Shown: positions 1 to 7,517 of the stretch, in pieces | Layout: each line of letters opens with the position of its first letter | How positions within the stretch are numbered: position 1 is the first letter of the stretch | NCBI GenBank assembly: GCA_036732755.1 | Contig: DAINBU010000162.1 | Coordinates: forward strand, 1-9,592 | Origin: DASRRB01 sp036732755 | GTDB lineage: Bacteria > Planctomycetota > B15-G4 > SIAN01 | Reading direction: 5' to 3' | Length of the DNA stretch: 9,592 nt | The notes under the pieces: generated by a model | The model's database searches: none | Told to the model about the DNA's origin: nothing | The model's input: the letters and a program-made list of their open reading frames with translations, nothing else | Made by a program: the position numbers and the translations under genes

Positions 1-112
1 CGAGCCTTTTTCCCCTCCGCCCTCTCGACCCGCCCCCGCCCGTCGCGCGTTCAACTACCCATCCTTCTCCCCGCGCCCTCTTCACCCGCGCCCTCGACGT
101 CCGCTCAAGTTT
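1..112. other. Gene-free left edge, strand-biased composition
   Basis: No convincing coding frame lies here. The + strand is strongly pyrimidine-rich. An 11-base unit, CCCGCGCCCTC, occurs at 70-80 and again at 85-95. Read on the minus strand, this is the purine-rich region just downstream of the HEAT-repeat gene. I see no hairpin followed by a T-run that would mark a terminator for that gene. Confidence 0.5.
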
Positions 113-2239
113 TCAGTCCCGGGTCGCTCCCCAGCGCTGGACGACGAGCACGAAGAAGGCGCGGCACGCCTCTTCGCGTACCGCCGCGTCGGCGTCCGAG
201 AGCCGCGCGATCACTTTCGGCACGAGCGCGCGCGCGTCGGCGCCGATCGCCGTGAGCAGCGCGAGCCCGGCGCGGCGCGTGCGGACGTCGCGGCCGTCCA
301 GCAGCGCCTCGATGGCCGCGACCGGCAGCGGCCGGAAGCTCGCGAGCGACTCGATCAGCGCCGCCGCCACCTCCTCGTCGGTCTCGCCGCCGTCGCCGAG
401 CCGCTTCAGCAGCGCCTGCTGCGCCGCCGCCGCGTCGGGGCTGTCGGAGTCGAGCCAGCTCGCCGCGGCGCCCCGGATCTCGCGGTCGGGGTGCGCGAGC
501 GCGGCGACGAGCGCCGCCTCCGCCGCGCGGTCGAAACGGTCGAACTCTTCGCGCGCGAGCGCGAGCGCGACGGCGTGGCGCGGGTCGGCCGGGCGCGACA
601 GCGCGTCGAAGAGCGCCGCGACCGTCGCGGCGGTGAGCGGCGGGAGCTCGGTGCCGCCGTCGGCGTGCTCGCGGTCGACCTGCGCCGCGAGCTCCGCGAC
701 CGAGAGGTCGGCCGGCCGCGAAGGCAGCGCTGCCGCGAGCGCCTCGGCGGGCAGCGCCCCGAAGAGCGCCGCGAGCGCCTCGCCCTTCGCGAGCTGCGCG
801 TCGTGGTCGGGGTCGTCGAGCGCGGCAGCGAGCCGCTCCAGGAGCGGGAGCGCCGGCTCGCCGATCTCGTGCACGGCCGATGCGGCGGCCTTGCGGACGG
901 CCGGGTCGCCGTCGGCGAACGCGGCGGCCAGCGCGTCGAGCACGCGCGGCGGCGGACCGGCCGCCGCGGAGAGGCGCTCGAGCGCGGCGGTGCGCACCTC
1001 GGGCGCCGGGTCGTGCGCGGCCGCGAGCAGGAGGTCGAGCAGCTTCCCTTCGCGCGCGAAGGCGTCGTCGCGCCGCATCTTCAAATCTGCGTCGCGCGCG
1101 TCGGCGTCGAACGGGTCCGAGTCGGCCAGGAGCTGCGCCGTGCCGAGCTGCTGCGCCGCCATCGTGACGAGCTGCGCGCGCAGCTCGGCGTCGCCCTTCG
1201 CCTCCGTCACCTGCACGAACAGCGTCATGTGCTCGGGCGCGACGTCGCCGAACGCCGAGACGGCGGCGAGCCGGACGTTCTCGTCGCCGTCGCGCAGCCC
1301 GCGCACGGCCGCCGTCGCCAGCTCCTCGGTGCGCGGCGCGATCGCGGTCAGCGCGTGCAGCGCCGCGACGCGCAGCTCAGGCTCGGGGTCGGAGACGAGC
1401 GGGACGAGCTCGGGCACCGCGGCCGCCGCCGCCGGCCCGAGCGGTGCGAACGCCTCGACCAGGCGCAGCCGCGCCTCGGGCACGCCGTTGCGCAGCGCGT
1501 CGAGCAGCGCCGGCGCCAGGACCGGGGCGGCGCGCCCGTCGAGCCGCTTGACCAGCGCCGCCGCCGCGTTCGATTCGATGCGCGAGTCGCTGCAGAGGCG
1601 GGCGACCACGAAGCGCGCGAGGTCGGCGTCGAGGCCGACGCGCGCGAGCTGGCCCGCCTCGGCGAGGCCGAGCTCCTCGCCGCGCGTGACGAGCCGCTCG
1701 AACCAGTGGCGGCGCAGCGCCGGCGACTCGGGCGCGATCTCGATCAGCAGCTCGACCGCCGCCTGCCGCACCAGGGCGTCGGGATGGTCGATGCCGCGCG
1801 CCAGCGCCTCGACCACGGCCGGGTCGCGCGCATAGAGGGCGACCGGCCGCAGCGCGAGCACGCTGCGCGCGACCGCCTCGGGCTTCCCCGACCTGCCGAG
1901 CGCGGCGAGGCGCGCCGCGAACGGGCGCGCCGCCGGTCCGGCCGCGGAGAGCAGGGCGATCGCGCCGTCGTCGAGCGGCGCGCCCGCCTCGAGCGCCGCG
2001 ATCACCGGCTCGAGCAGCCCCGGATCGGCGCGCACGCCCGCCGCCGCCGCGCCGAGCAGGGCGCTGCGCACGTCCTCGTCCGCCGTCGCGGCGATCTTCG
2101 CGCACGCGGCGCAGGCGCGCCGGATCGCCGCGGCGTCGACCTTCGCGGCCGCGGGCGCCGGCGCGGCCGACTGCGCGTGCAGCGTCGGCGCGCAGAGCAG
2201 GAAGGAGAGCACGAAGCGGCGGACGGGGCGGCACGCCAT
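113..2239 (-). CDS. Exported HEAT-repeat protein of unknown function
   Basis: The 708-residue product starts with a Sec-type signal peptide: basic MACRPVRRF, a hydrophobic core, and probable cleavage after TLHA (about residue 22). An Ala/Pro-rich linker follows, then a CxxC pair (C43, C46). The rest is Ala/Leu-rich helical repeats of HEAT type. Clear units lie near 139-170, 240-300, 305-333, 397-425, 432-458, 572-597 and 640-698, many with the D-P/D-x-x-V/I-R-x-A-A pattern, for example DGDPAVRKAAA and DADAAVREEA. HEAT solenoids are protein-binding scaffolds, so I infer a periplasmic or surface interaction platform; no catalytic motif is visible. A Shine-Dalgarno GAGGAA (2247-2252 on the complement), 7 bases before the ATG, supports this start. 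It is divergent from the binding-protein gene. Partner and role are unknown. Confidence 0.9.
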   Translation of the reverse strand: MACRPVRRFVLSFLLCAPTLHAQSAAPAPAAAKVDAAAIRRACAACAKIAATADEDVRSALLGAAAAGVRADPGLLEPVIAALEAGAPLDDGAIALLSAAGPAARPFAARLAALGRSGKPEAVARSVLALRPVALYARDPAVVEALARGIDHPDALVRQAAVELLIEIAPESPALRRHWFERLVTRGEELGLAEAGQLARVGLDADLARFVVARLCSDSRIESNAAAALVKRLDGRAAPVLAPALLDALRNGVPEARLRLVEAFAPLGPAAAAAVPELVPLVSDPEPELRVAALHALTAIAPRTEELATAAVRGLRDGDENVRLAAVSAFGDVAPEHMTLFVQVTEAKGDAELRAQLVTMAAQQLGTAQLLADSDPFDADARDADLKMRRDDAFAREGKLLDLLLAAAHDPAPEVRTAALERLSAAAGPPPRVLDALAAAFADGDPAVRKAAASAVHEIGEPALPLLERLAAALDDPDHDAQLAKGEALAALFGALPAEALAAALPSRPADLSVAELAAQVDREHADGGTELPPLTAATVAALFDALSRPADPRHAVALALAREEFDRFDRAAEAALVAALAHPDREIRGAAASWLDSDSPDAAAAQQALLKRLGDGGETDEEVAAALIESLASFRPLPVAAIEALLDGRDVRTRRAGLALLTAIGADARALVPKVIARLSDADAAVREEACRAFFVLVVQRWGATRD

Positions 2240-2333
2240 GGTGGACTTCCTCGTTTCGTCGGGCGGGCAGGCGACGCGGCTCGTCGGCAGCGACGGTGGC
2301 GAGGATATCCCCGCTTTCGTACCTTCCCGCGCG
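2240..2333. promoter_or_regulatory. Divergent intergenic region (HEAT protein / binding protein)
   Basis: This 94-bp gap separates two divergently transcribed genes and must hold promoters for both. The only AT-richer spot in it is GGATATCC at 2303-2310, a perfect 8-bp palindrome. A leftward ribosome-binding site, GAGGAA on the complement, lies at 2247-2252. No clear -35/-10 pair is recognisable in either direction. The rightward gene has no Shine-Dalgarno motif ahead of its ATG. Confidence 0.4.
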
Positions 2334-3344
2334 ATGCAAGGAAGGGTCGTCGCGCCGCGCTCCCTCCGTCGGCGCCTGCTCGCCGCCGCGCTCGTCCTGC
2401 TCGCGCCGGCGTGCCAGCGCGAGAAGACCGCGCCCGACCCGGCGAGGAATCCCCCGCCCGCGCGCTACGTCGCGGTCGTCCCGAAGGGGACGTCGCACGA
2501 GTTCTGGAGCTCCGTGCACCGGGGCGCCGAGCAGGCGGCGAAGGGGACGGGCGTCGTCCTCGACTGGAAGGCGCCGCCGCGCGAGGAGGACCGCGAGCTG
2601 CAGATCGCGGTGGTCGAGAACTTCATCACGCGCGGAGTCTCGGGCATCGTCCTCGCGCCGCTCGACGCGCACGCGCTCGTCGGCGTCTGCCGCGCGGCGA
2701 AGCGCGCCGGCATTCCCGTCGTCGTGATCGACTCGCCGGTCGAGTGGGACGGCATGGTGAGCTTCGTCGCGGCCGACCCGCGGCGCGGCGGCGCGCGCGC
2801 GGCCGACCGGCTCGGCGAGCTGCTCGCAGGCAAGGGCAAGGTCCTCATGATGAGGTACCAGGAGGGCTCGGCGACCACGCGCGAGCGCGAGGCCGGCTTC
2901 CTCGACGAGATGGCGGCCAAGTACCCGGGGATCGAGCTCGTCTCCACCGACCGGCGCGGCGGCGCCACGGTCGACACGGCGCGGAAGTGCGCGGAGGACC
3001 TCCTGCAGCGCCACCCCGAGCTCGACGGCGTCTTCACTCCCAACGAGTCGACCACCGTCGGAATGTTGCGCGCGCTCGACGGCGCGGGCCGCGCGAAGAA
3101 GACGAAGCTCGTCGGCTGCGACGCGAGCAGGAAGCTGGTCGAAGCGCTCGCGGCCGGCAAGCTCCACGGCCTCGTGGTCGAGGAGCGGTTCCGCATGGGC
3201 GAGCTCGGCGTGAAGGCGCTCGTCGACCACCTCGACGGCAAGCCGGTGGAGAAGCGGATCGAGGTCGGCTGCGTGGTCGCGACGGCGGAGAACCTCGGCG
3301 ATCCCGCGGTGAAGGCGCTGCTCCCGCCGGACGCGGCGAAGTGA
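2334..3344 (+). CDS. Sugar-type periplasmic substrate-binding protein (Peripla_BP_4-like)
   Basis: The 336-residue product resembles ribose/xylose-type ABC binding proteins. After a leader comes YVAVVPKGTSHEFWSSVHRG (45-64), the usual first strand and ligand-contacting loop. Next come ITRGVSGIVLAPLDAHAL (98-115), AGIPVVVIDSP (125-135), DGVFTPNESTTVGMLRAL (231-248) and a hinge-type LVGCDAS (259-265), in the order expected of the two-lobed fold. The leader has basic residues, a hydrophobic stretch and Cys27 in LLAPAC, an imperfect lipobox (Pro at -2), so it may be a lipoprotein. ATG 2334 was chosen because it puts the leader at the N terminus. An in-frame ATG at 2238 would overlap the divergent gene and add 32 unrelated residues. 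No transporter ATPase or permease of this class is nearby. The ligand is unknown; the protein could serve a sensor rather than import. Confidence 0.88.
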   Translation: MQGRVVAPRSLRRRLLAAALVLLAPACQREKTAPDPARNPPPARYVAVVPKGTSHEFWSSVHRGAEQAAKGTGVVLDWKAPPREEDRELQIAVVENFITRGVSGIVLAPLDAHALVGVCRAAKRAGIPVVVIDSPVEWDGMVSFVAADPRRGGARAADRLGELLAGKGKVLMMRYQEGSATTREREAGFLDEMAAKYPGIELVSTDRRGGATVDTARKCAEDLLQRHPELDGVFTPNESTTVGMLRALDGAGRAKKTKLVGCDASRKLVEALAAGKLHGLVVEERFRMGELGVKALVDHLDGKPVEKRIEVGCVVATAENLGDPAVKALLPPDAAK

Positions 3345-3398
3345 CGGGCGCGCTCGAGCGACGGCGGCGCGCACGCCAATTTCTTCCGATCGCGCGCC

Positions 3399-3431
3399 GC
3401 GGCGTGGCGCCGCTCCGGCGGGTTTCCCCGC
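3399..3431 (+). terminator. Two short hairpins after the binding-protein gene, weak terminator
   Basis: Two GC-rich hairpins lie 55-87 bases after the stop codon. The first is GCGGCG-TGG-CGCCGC (3399-3413). The second is GCGGG-TTTC-CCCGC (3418-3431), followed only by TTCAG. There is no real T-run, so any termination would be inefficient or Rho-dependent. Read-through into the regulator gene at 3523 is possible. Confidence 0.25.
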
Positions 3432-3522
3432 TTCAGAGGCGTTCTCCCCTAGTCCGATAAGGGACCTGCCTGAGTTCCGGTGTCCGCTCTCGGACCGATG
3501 AGCGGCGGGGGGGCGAGCCGAG
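3432..3522 (+). promoter_or_regulatory. Leader of the HDOD-REC-GGDEF gene, with a possible sigma-28-like -10
   Basis: CCGATAA at 3454-3460 matches the core of the flagellar sigma factor (FliA) -10 box, GCCGATAA. The TAAA-type -35 expected about 15 bases upstream is poor (CAGA). The same bases also make a weak ordinary -10 (GATAAG). A small hairpin, GTCCG-CTCT-CGGAC, follows at 3482-3495, and a G-rich stretch (3507-3513) lies about 10 bases before the ATG where a ribosome-binding site would be. Promoter assignment is speculative. Confidence 0.25.
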
Positions 3523-5514
3523 ATGCCGAGCAAGACGTTCGAGGAGCTGAAGGCGACGGGAGCCCTGCCGTCGCCCCCCGGCGTCGGCATGGAGATCCTC
3601 CGGATCATCCAGAACGAGAACTGCTCGGTCGACGAGCTCGCGAAGGTCATCCAGTCCGACCCGGCGCTGACCGGCCGCCTCCTGCAGATCGCCAACTCGG
3701 CGCTGTTCGGCTCGGGCCGCGCGTGCGCGACGATCAAGGAGGCGACGATGCGGCTGGGGCTGCGCTCCGTGCGCAGCGTCGCATTGGGATTCAGCCTCGT
3801 CTCGGCCCATCGCGCCGGCGCGTGCGAGGGGTTCGACTACGGCGTGTTCTGGTCGCAGTCGCTGGCGCGCGCCGTCGCGGCGCACGCCCTCTCGGCCCGC
3901 TTCAAGATCGGCGTGCCCGCCGAGGTCTTCGTCGCCGCGCTGCTCTCCGACCTCGGCTCGCTCGCGCTCGCGACGGTCCACCCGCGCGACTACACCGAAA
4001 TCCTGCGCACGCGCGAGACGGAGACCGCCGCCGGGCGCGCCGTGCTCGAGCAGAAGCGCTTCGGCATCGACCACCGCGAGGTGACCGCGGCGATGCTGCG
4101 CGAGTGGCGCCTCCCGGAGAGCTTCGCGGTCGCGGCCGCGTCGGTCGGCGCGGTCGAGCCGCCGCCGCCCGAGCGGCGTGGGCCGTCGCTCACCCACGTG
4201 ACCTGGATCGCGGCGCGCTTCGCTACCGCCTTCGTGCTGCCGGAGGACCGGCCGCTCGAGCCCGAGCTCGTGCAGCGGGCGCTCAGCCACTTCCCCGAAT
4301 GGAAGGCCGACGACCTCTCGGGCTTGTGGGCCGAGATCGCGGAGAGCTGGTGCCGCTGGGGCAACCTGCTCGACATCGTCACGATCGCGGTGCCGCCGTA
4401 CGGCTCGGGCGTACCGCCGCACTCCAAGCGCGGCGATCCGATCGCCATGCGTGCGACCGCGCCGGCGATGGCCGCGGCGGGCGAGGCGGGCGAGGCGGGC
4501 GAGTCCGGCGCGCCGCCGCGCGCCCGCATCCTCGCCGTCGACGACGACCCGACGTCGCTGCGCCTCCTGGCCGCGCAGCTCGAAAAGGACGGCCACCAGG
4601 TGATGCGCGCCTCGAACGGCCGCGAGGCGCTCAAGCTCGCGATGCAGGTGATCCCGCAGATCGTGATCGCCGACTGGCAGATGCCGGAGATGAACGGCGT
4701 GGCGCTGTGCCGGTCGCTGCGCGCCTTCGAGGCGGGCCGGCGCGTCTACATGATCCTGCTCACCGGCGAGCACGACGAGGACTCGATCGTCGAGGCGTTC
4801 CACGCCGGGCTCGACGACTACGTGATCAAACCGTTCAAGCCCAAGCTGCTGCTCGCGCGCGTCCGCTCCGGCATGCGCGTCGTGAAGATGCAGGAGCGCA
4901 TCGACGCCGACAAGGCGACCATGCAGCGCCAGGTGGCGGAGCTCGGCGTGCAAAAGCGCCGGCTGCAGGAGATGGCCGACACCGACGTGCTGACCACGCT
5001 GCCCAACCGCCGCTTCGCGATGAACGCGCTGCGCGAGGCGTGGGAGCGCTCGCTCAAGGAGGACGACGCCCTCTCGATCGTGATGGTCGACGTCGACAAG
5101 TTCAAGCGCGTCAACGACTCGCACGGCCACGACGTCGGCGACCAGGTGCTGCGCGAGACGGCCGACGTGCTGCGCCTCGCCGCCGAGCCGCCCGCCACCG
5201 TCTGCCGCTACGGCGGCGAGGAGTTCGTCGCGATCCTGCCCGGCCTCGACGGCCCGGCGGCGCGCGATTTCGCCGAGAAGCTGCGCCGCAACGTCGAGTC
5301 GCACGCGATCCGCTTCGGCGGCTTCGACGGCCGCATCACCGCGAGCTTCGGCGTCTCGACGCGCCTCCCCGGCGTCTCCGGCTTCGAGCAGATGCTGAAG
5401 CTCTCCGACGAGGGGCTCTACCGGGCGAAGGAGAGCGGCCGCAACCAGGTGTGCTCCGTCCAGCTCGAGGGGCTGCAGGCGCAGCCCGTCGCGCCGCTCC
5501 TGCTGCGTTCGTAG
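3523..5514 (+). CDS. HDOD-receiver-GGDEF regulator (probable diguanylate cyclase)
   Basis: The 663-residue product has three modules. Residues about 12-270 are an HDOD domain (LPSPPGVGMEILRII, SDPALTGRLLQIANSALFG), a signalling module related to HD hydrolases but lacking their metal-binding residues. An AGE-repeat linker (319-327) follows. Residues about 335-452 are a response-regulator receiver with acidic D340-D342, phosphoacceptor D384 (IADWQMPEMNG), T414 and K436 (IKPF). A predicted coiled coil (about 452-487) leads into a GGDEF domain with DVLTTLPNRR (488-497), VDVDKFKRVND (522-532) and active-site GGEEF (564-568). It should therefore make c-di-GMP from GTP, gated by phosphorylation as in PleD/WspR-type proteins. 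The RxxD inhibitory site ahead of GGEEF is replaced by EPPA, so product inhibition there is unlikely. There are no membrane segments, so it is cytoplasmic. The cognate kinase is not in the window. Confidence 0.93.
   Translation: MPSKTFEELKATGALPSPPGVGMEILRIIQNENCSVDELAKVIQSDPALTGRLLQIANSALFGSGRACATIKEATMRLGLRSVRSVALGFSLVSAHRAGACEGFDYGVFWSQSLARAVAAHALSARFKIGVPAEVFVAALLSDLGSLALATVHPRDYTEILRTRETETAAGRAVLEQKRFGIDHREVTAAMLREWRLPESFAVAAASVGAVEPPPPERRGPSLTHVTWIAARFATAFVLPEDRPLEPELVQRALSHFPEWKADDLSGLWAEIAESWCRWGNLLDIVTIAVPPYGSGVPPHSKRGDPIAMRATAPAMAAAGEAGEAGESGAPPRARILAVDDDPTSLRLLAAQLEKDGHQVMRASNGREALKLAMQVIPQIVIADWQMPEMNGVALCRSLRAFEAGRRVYMILLTGEHDEDSIVEAFHAGLDDYVIKPFKPKLLLARVRSGMRVVKMQERIDADKATMQRQVAELGVQKRRLQEMADTDVLTTLPNRRFAMNALREAWERSLKEDDALSIVMVDVDKFKRVNDSHGHDVGDQVLRETADVLRLAAEPPATVCRYGGEEFVAILPGLDGPAARDFAEKLRRNVESHAIRFGGFDGRITASFGVSTRLPGVSGFEQMLKLSDEGLYRAKESGRNQVCSVQLEGLQAQPVAPLLLRS
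4477..4503 (+). repeat. Three perfect 9-bp tandem repeats (GCGGGCGAG) in the interdomain linker
   Basis: Three in-frame copies of GCGGGCGAG lie at 4477-4485, 4486-4494 and 4495-4503. They encode Ala-Gly-Glu three times (residues 319-327) between the HDOD and receiver domains. Because the unit is three codons long, gain or loss of copies would alter linker length without a frameshift. Confidence 0.9.
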
Positions 5515-5520
5515 CGCGCG

Positions 5521-6663
5521 TCAGCCCGCGAGCGCCGCCGCCACGCCCGCGCCCGCCGGGACCTTTGCGCCCTGCGCCGCGAGGCACTCCTCGAACGCCG
5601 CGAGGAAGCGGATCGCCGCGCCGCGGTTCGCGTTCACGCCCATGAGGCCGACGCGCAGGATGCGGCCCTTCAGCTCGCCGAGGCCGGCGCCGACCTCGAT
5701 CGCGTGTTCGAGCAGCAGCCGCTTCCTCAGCGCCGCCTCGTCGATGCCGTCGCGCAGACGCACGGCGTTCAGCATCGGCAGGCGCGCCGCGGCCGGCGGC
5801 AGGAGCTCGAAGCCCATCGCCTGCAGGCCGGCGGCGAGGGCGCGGTGCGCGGCGACGTGGCGCTGCCAGCGCTGCTCGAGCCCCTCCTCCAACACGAGCC
5901 GCAGCGCCTCCTCGAACGCGTAGACCATGTGGATCGGCGCGGTGTGGTGGTAGGCGCGCTCGCTGCCCCAGTACTTCTCCAGCCAGAGCGCGTCGAGGTA
6001 GATGCTCGGCACCGGCGTCTTGCGCGCGGCGATCTTCGCGAGCGCGCGCTCGCCCAGCGTGACGGGCGCGAGCCCCGACGGCGCGCCGAGGCACTTCTGC
6101 GAGCCGGAGAAGGCGGCGTCGACGCCGAAGCGGTCGACGTCGACCTCGAGCCCGCCGAGCGACGTCACGCAGTCCATGAGGACGAGTGCGCCGTGCTTCC
6201 TGCCCGCCGCCGCGAGCGCCGCCGCTTCGTTGCGCACGCCGGTCGAGGTCTCGGCGTGCACGAAGTAGAGGAGCGCCGGCTTCGCGGCGGCGAGCGCCTT
6301 CTCGACCGCGCCGACGTCGGCCGGCTCGCCCCACGGGAACTTCGCCTCCACGACCTCGCCGCCGAGGCGCTTCGCCATCTCGACGCCGCGTCCGCCGAAG
6401 AAGCCGTTCACGACGACGACCACCTTGTCGCGCGGCTCGACGAGGTTGGTGAGCACGAGCTCCATGCCCGCCGTGCCGGTGCCGCTGGCCGCGAGCGTGA
6501 GCTGGTTCCGGGTGCGGAAGACCTGCTGGAGGCGCTCGCGCACGCGCTGCATGCAGGCGAGGAAGTCGGGGTCGAGGTGGCCGAGCGTGGGGCGCAGCAT
6601 CGCCGCCATCACCTCGGGCGGGACGTTGCTCGGTCCGGGTCCCAGGAGGAGGCGCTCGACCAT
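5521..6663 (-). CDS. Class V PLP aminotransferase, alanine/serine-glyoxylate type
   Basis: The 380-residue product has the usual family length. Landmarks are LLLGPGPSNVPPEV (6-18), the cofactor phosphate loop ASGTGTAGME (59-68), HAETSTGV (136-143), D164 in LMDCVTSLGG facing the pyridine nitrogen, SGSQK with Schiff-base lysine K190, YHHTAPIHMVYAF (238-250), and R337 in GRILRVGLMG, matching the substrate-carboxylate arginine of AGXT enzymes. It should transfer an amino group from alanine or serine to glyoxylate, giving glycine plus pyruvate or hydroxypyruvate. The exact donor cannot be read from sequence, and the annotation 'serine-pyruvate/aspartate aminotransferase' is equally possible. GAGGA on the complement at 6671-6675, spaced 7 bases from the ATG, fixes the start. 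It lies 56 bp downstream of the permease and may be cotranscribed. Its end faces the regulator gene 6 bp away. Confidence 0.92.
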   Translation of the reverse strand: MVERLLLGPGPSNVPPEVMAAMLRPTLGHLDPDFLACMQRVRERLQQVFRTRNQLTLAASGTGTAGMELVLTNLVEPRDKVVVVVNGFFGGRGVEMAKRLGGEVVEAKFPWGEPADVGAVEKALAAAKPALLYFVHAETSTGVRNEAAALAAAGRKHGALVLMDCVTSLGGLEVDVDRFGVDAAFSGSQKCLGAPSGLAPVTLGERALAKIAARKTPVPSIYLDALWLEKYWGSERAYHHTAPIHMVYAFEEALRLVLEEGLEQRWQRHVAAHRALAAGLQAMGFELLPPAAARLPMLNAVRLRDGIDEAALRKRLLLEHAIEVGAGLGELKGRILRVGLMGVNANRGAAIRFLAAFEECLAAQGAKVPAGAGVAAALAG

Positions 6664-6719
6664 GTTCCGATCCTCGTTCGGGAGAGGGGGCGGGGGAGTG
6701 TAACGGCGCGGCGGCGTCG
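6664..6719 (-). promoter_or_regulatory. Short gap before the aminotransferase with its ribosome-binding site
   Basis: This 56-bp leftward gap holds GAGGA (complement of 6671-6675), 7 bases from the ATG. A pyrimidine-rich stretch and TTACACT (complement of 6695-6701), the only -10-like sequence here, lie upstream of it. No terminator hairpin with a T-run separates the permease from the aminotransferase. Cotranscription, an internal promoter, or both are possible. Confidence 0.35.
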
Positions 6720-7517
6720 CTACGCGCTGCGGCGGCGCTCGGCCGCGCCGAGCGCGAGGACGAACGCGAGCGCGCCGCCCGCCGCCAGCACGGCGCAGTC
6801 GCGTGGATAGTCGCCGACTCCCGCGAGCACCTGCGCCGGCTCGTAGTACCCGAACGGCGAGAGGTACTTGAGCGCGTGGCCGTCGCGCCAGATCGTGCCG
6901 GCGATCTCCGCGAGGAGCGACCAGAGCACGAAGGCGGCGAGTCGCCACGTCGCCCCGAAGAGGTCGTCGCAGAGGACCGAGAGGAGCTGCGCGACGCCCG
7001 TGAAGAAGAACCCGAGCAGCGCCGCCGCGAACGCGACGCGCGCGAACCTCGGGAAGTCGAGGTCGCCGGTCGCGTGCGAGATCGTCGCGCCGAGCCAGAC
7101 GCCGAGCAGAGGCGCGCACCCGACCAGGATCGCGAAGGGGAGCGCCGCGCAGGTCGTCGTCGCGACCAGGCTCCGGCGCGTCAGCCCGCTCGCGAGCAGG
7201 AGGTCGAGCGAGCCGCGCCCGCGCGCCGCCGCCGGCAGCGAGAGCGTCGGCACCGCGACCGCGAGCAGGAGCGCGAGGATCGTGAGCGGGTGGACGAACG
7301 GGAGCTGGAAGAAGAACGAGGCGGAGTCGGGCGCGAGCAGGTCGGAGCGCATCAGGTTCATCGCGAACTTGAAGAGGCTGCCGAAGGCGCGCGCCTGCGC
7401 GCGGTACTCGGGCCAGACGCCGCCGGCCACGACGCCGATCAGGATCGGCGCGAGCGCGCAGGCGAGGCAGGGGCGCACGCTGCGGCGCCAGAGGTAGCGC
7501 AGGAGCGGGCCGTTCAT
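6720..7517 (-). CDS. ABC-2 type transporter permease
   Basis: The 265-residue product is an integral membrane protein. About six hydrophobic segments lie near residues 17-35, 75-97, 118-144, 160-182, 190-208 and 238-257. After the second comes RGRGSLDLLLASGLTRRSLV (99-118), the cytoplasmic loop typical of ABC-2 permeases (R-G-S/T-L-x-L-L-L-A-x-x-x-x-R), which precedes the third segment. ABC-2 systems mostly export drugs, lipids, polysaccharides or peptides; the substrate here cannot be read. Its ATG overlaps the stop of the ATPase gene by four bases (ATGA, 7514-7517), a clear sign of coupled translation. With only one permease gene, the transporter is probably a permease homodimer plus an ATPase dimer. 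The TAG stop is at 6720-6722. Confidence 0.88.
   Translation of the reverse strand: MNGPLLRYLWRRSVRPCLACALAPILIGVVAGGVWPEYRAQARAFGSLFKFAMNLMRSDLLAPDSASFFFQLPFVHPLTILALLLAVAVPTLSLPAAARGRGSLDLLLASGLTRRSLVATTTCAALPFAILVGCAPLLGVWLGATISHATGDLDFPRFARVAFAAALLGFFFTGVAQLLSVLCDDLFGATWRLAAFVLWSLLAEIAGTIWRDGHALKYLSPFGYYEPAQVLAGVGDYPRDCAVLAAGGALAFVLALGAAERRRSA

Noticed and set aside
2238..2333. Longer start for the binding protein at the ATG at 2238
   Set aside because: It overlaps the start codon of the divergent gene and would bury the secretion leader 32 residues inside the protein.
491..3460. A 989-codon open frame on the + strand spanning the HEAT gene and the binding-protein gene
   Set aside because: Its translation is an Arg/Gly/Ala-rich low-complexity string with no family motif. 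It is antisense to one real gene and out of frame with the other, the typical result of few stop codons in GC-rich DNA.
3345..3522. A c-di-GMP riboswitch ahead of the regulator gene
   Set aside because: I looked for the GEMM core elements in this leader and did not find them; only small unrelated hairpins are present.
1377..3737. A 786-codon open frame on the - strand
   Set aside because: Arg/Ala-rich translation overlapping the HEAT gene and antisense to the binding-protein gene; no start context or recognisable domain.
3433..5304. A 623-codon - strand frame antisense to the HDOD-REC-GGDEF gene
   Set aside because: The composition is His/Arg/Asp-rich, as expected of a reverse-complement shadow, while the + strand frame has complete HDOD, receiver and GGDEF motifs.
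6664..7119. N-terminal extension of the aminotransferase up to an in-frame ATG at 7119
   Set aside because: It would overlap the permease and add about 150 Arg-rich residues. The family N terminus and a good Shine-Dalgarno both point to the ATG at 6661-6663.
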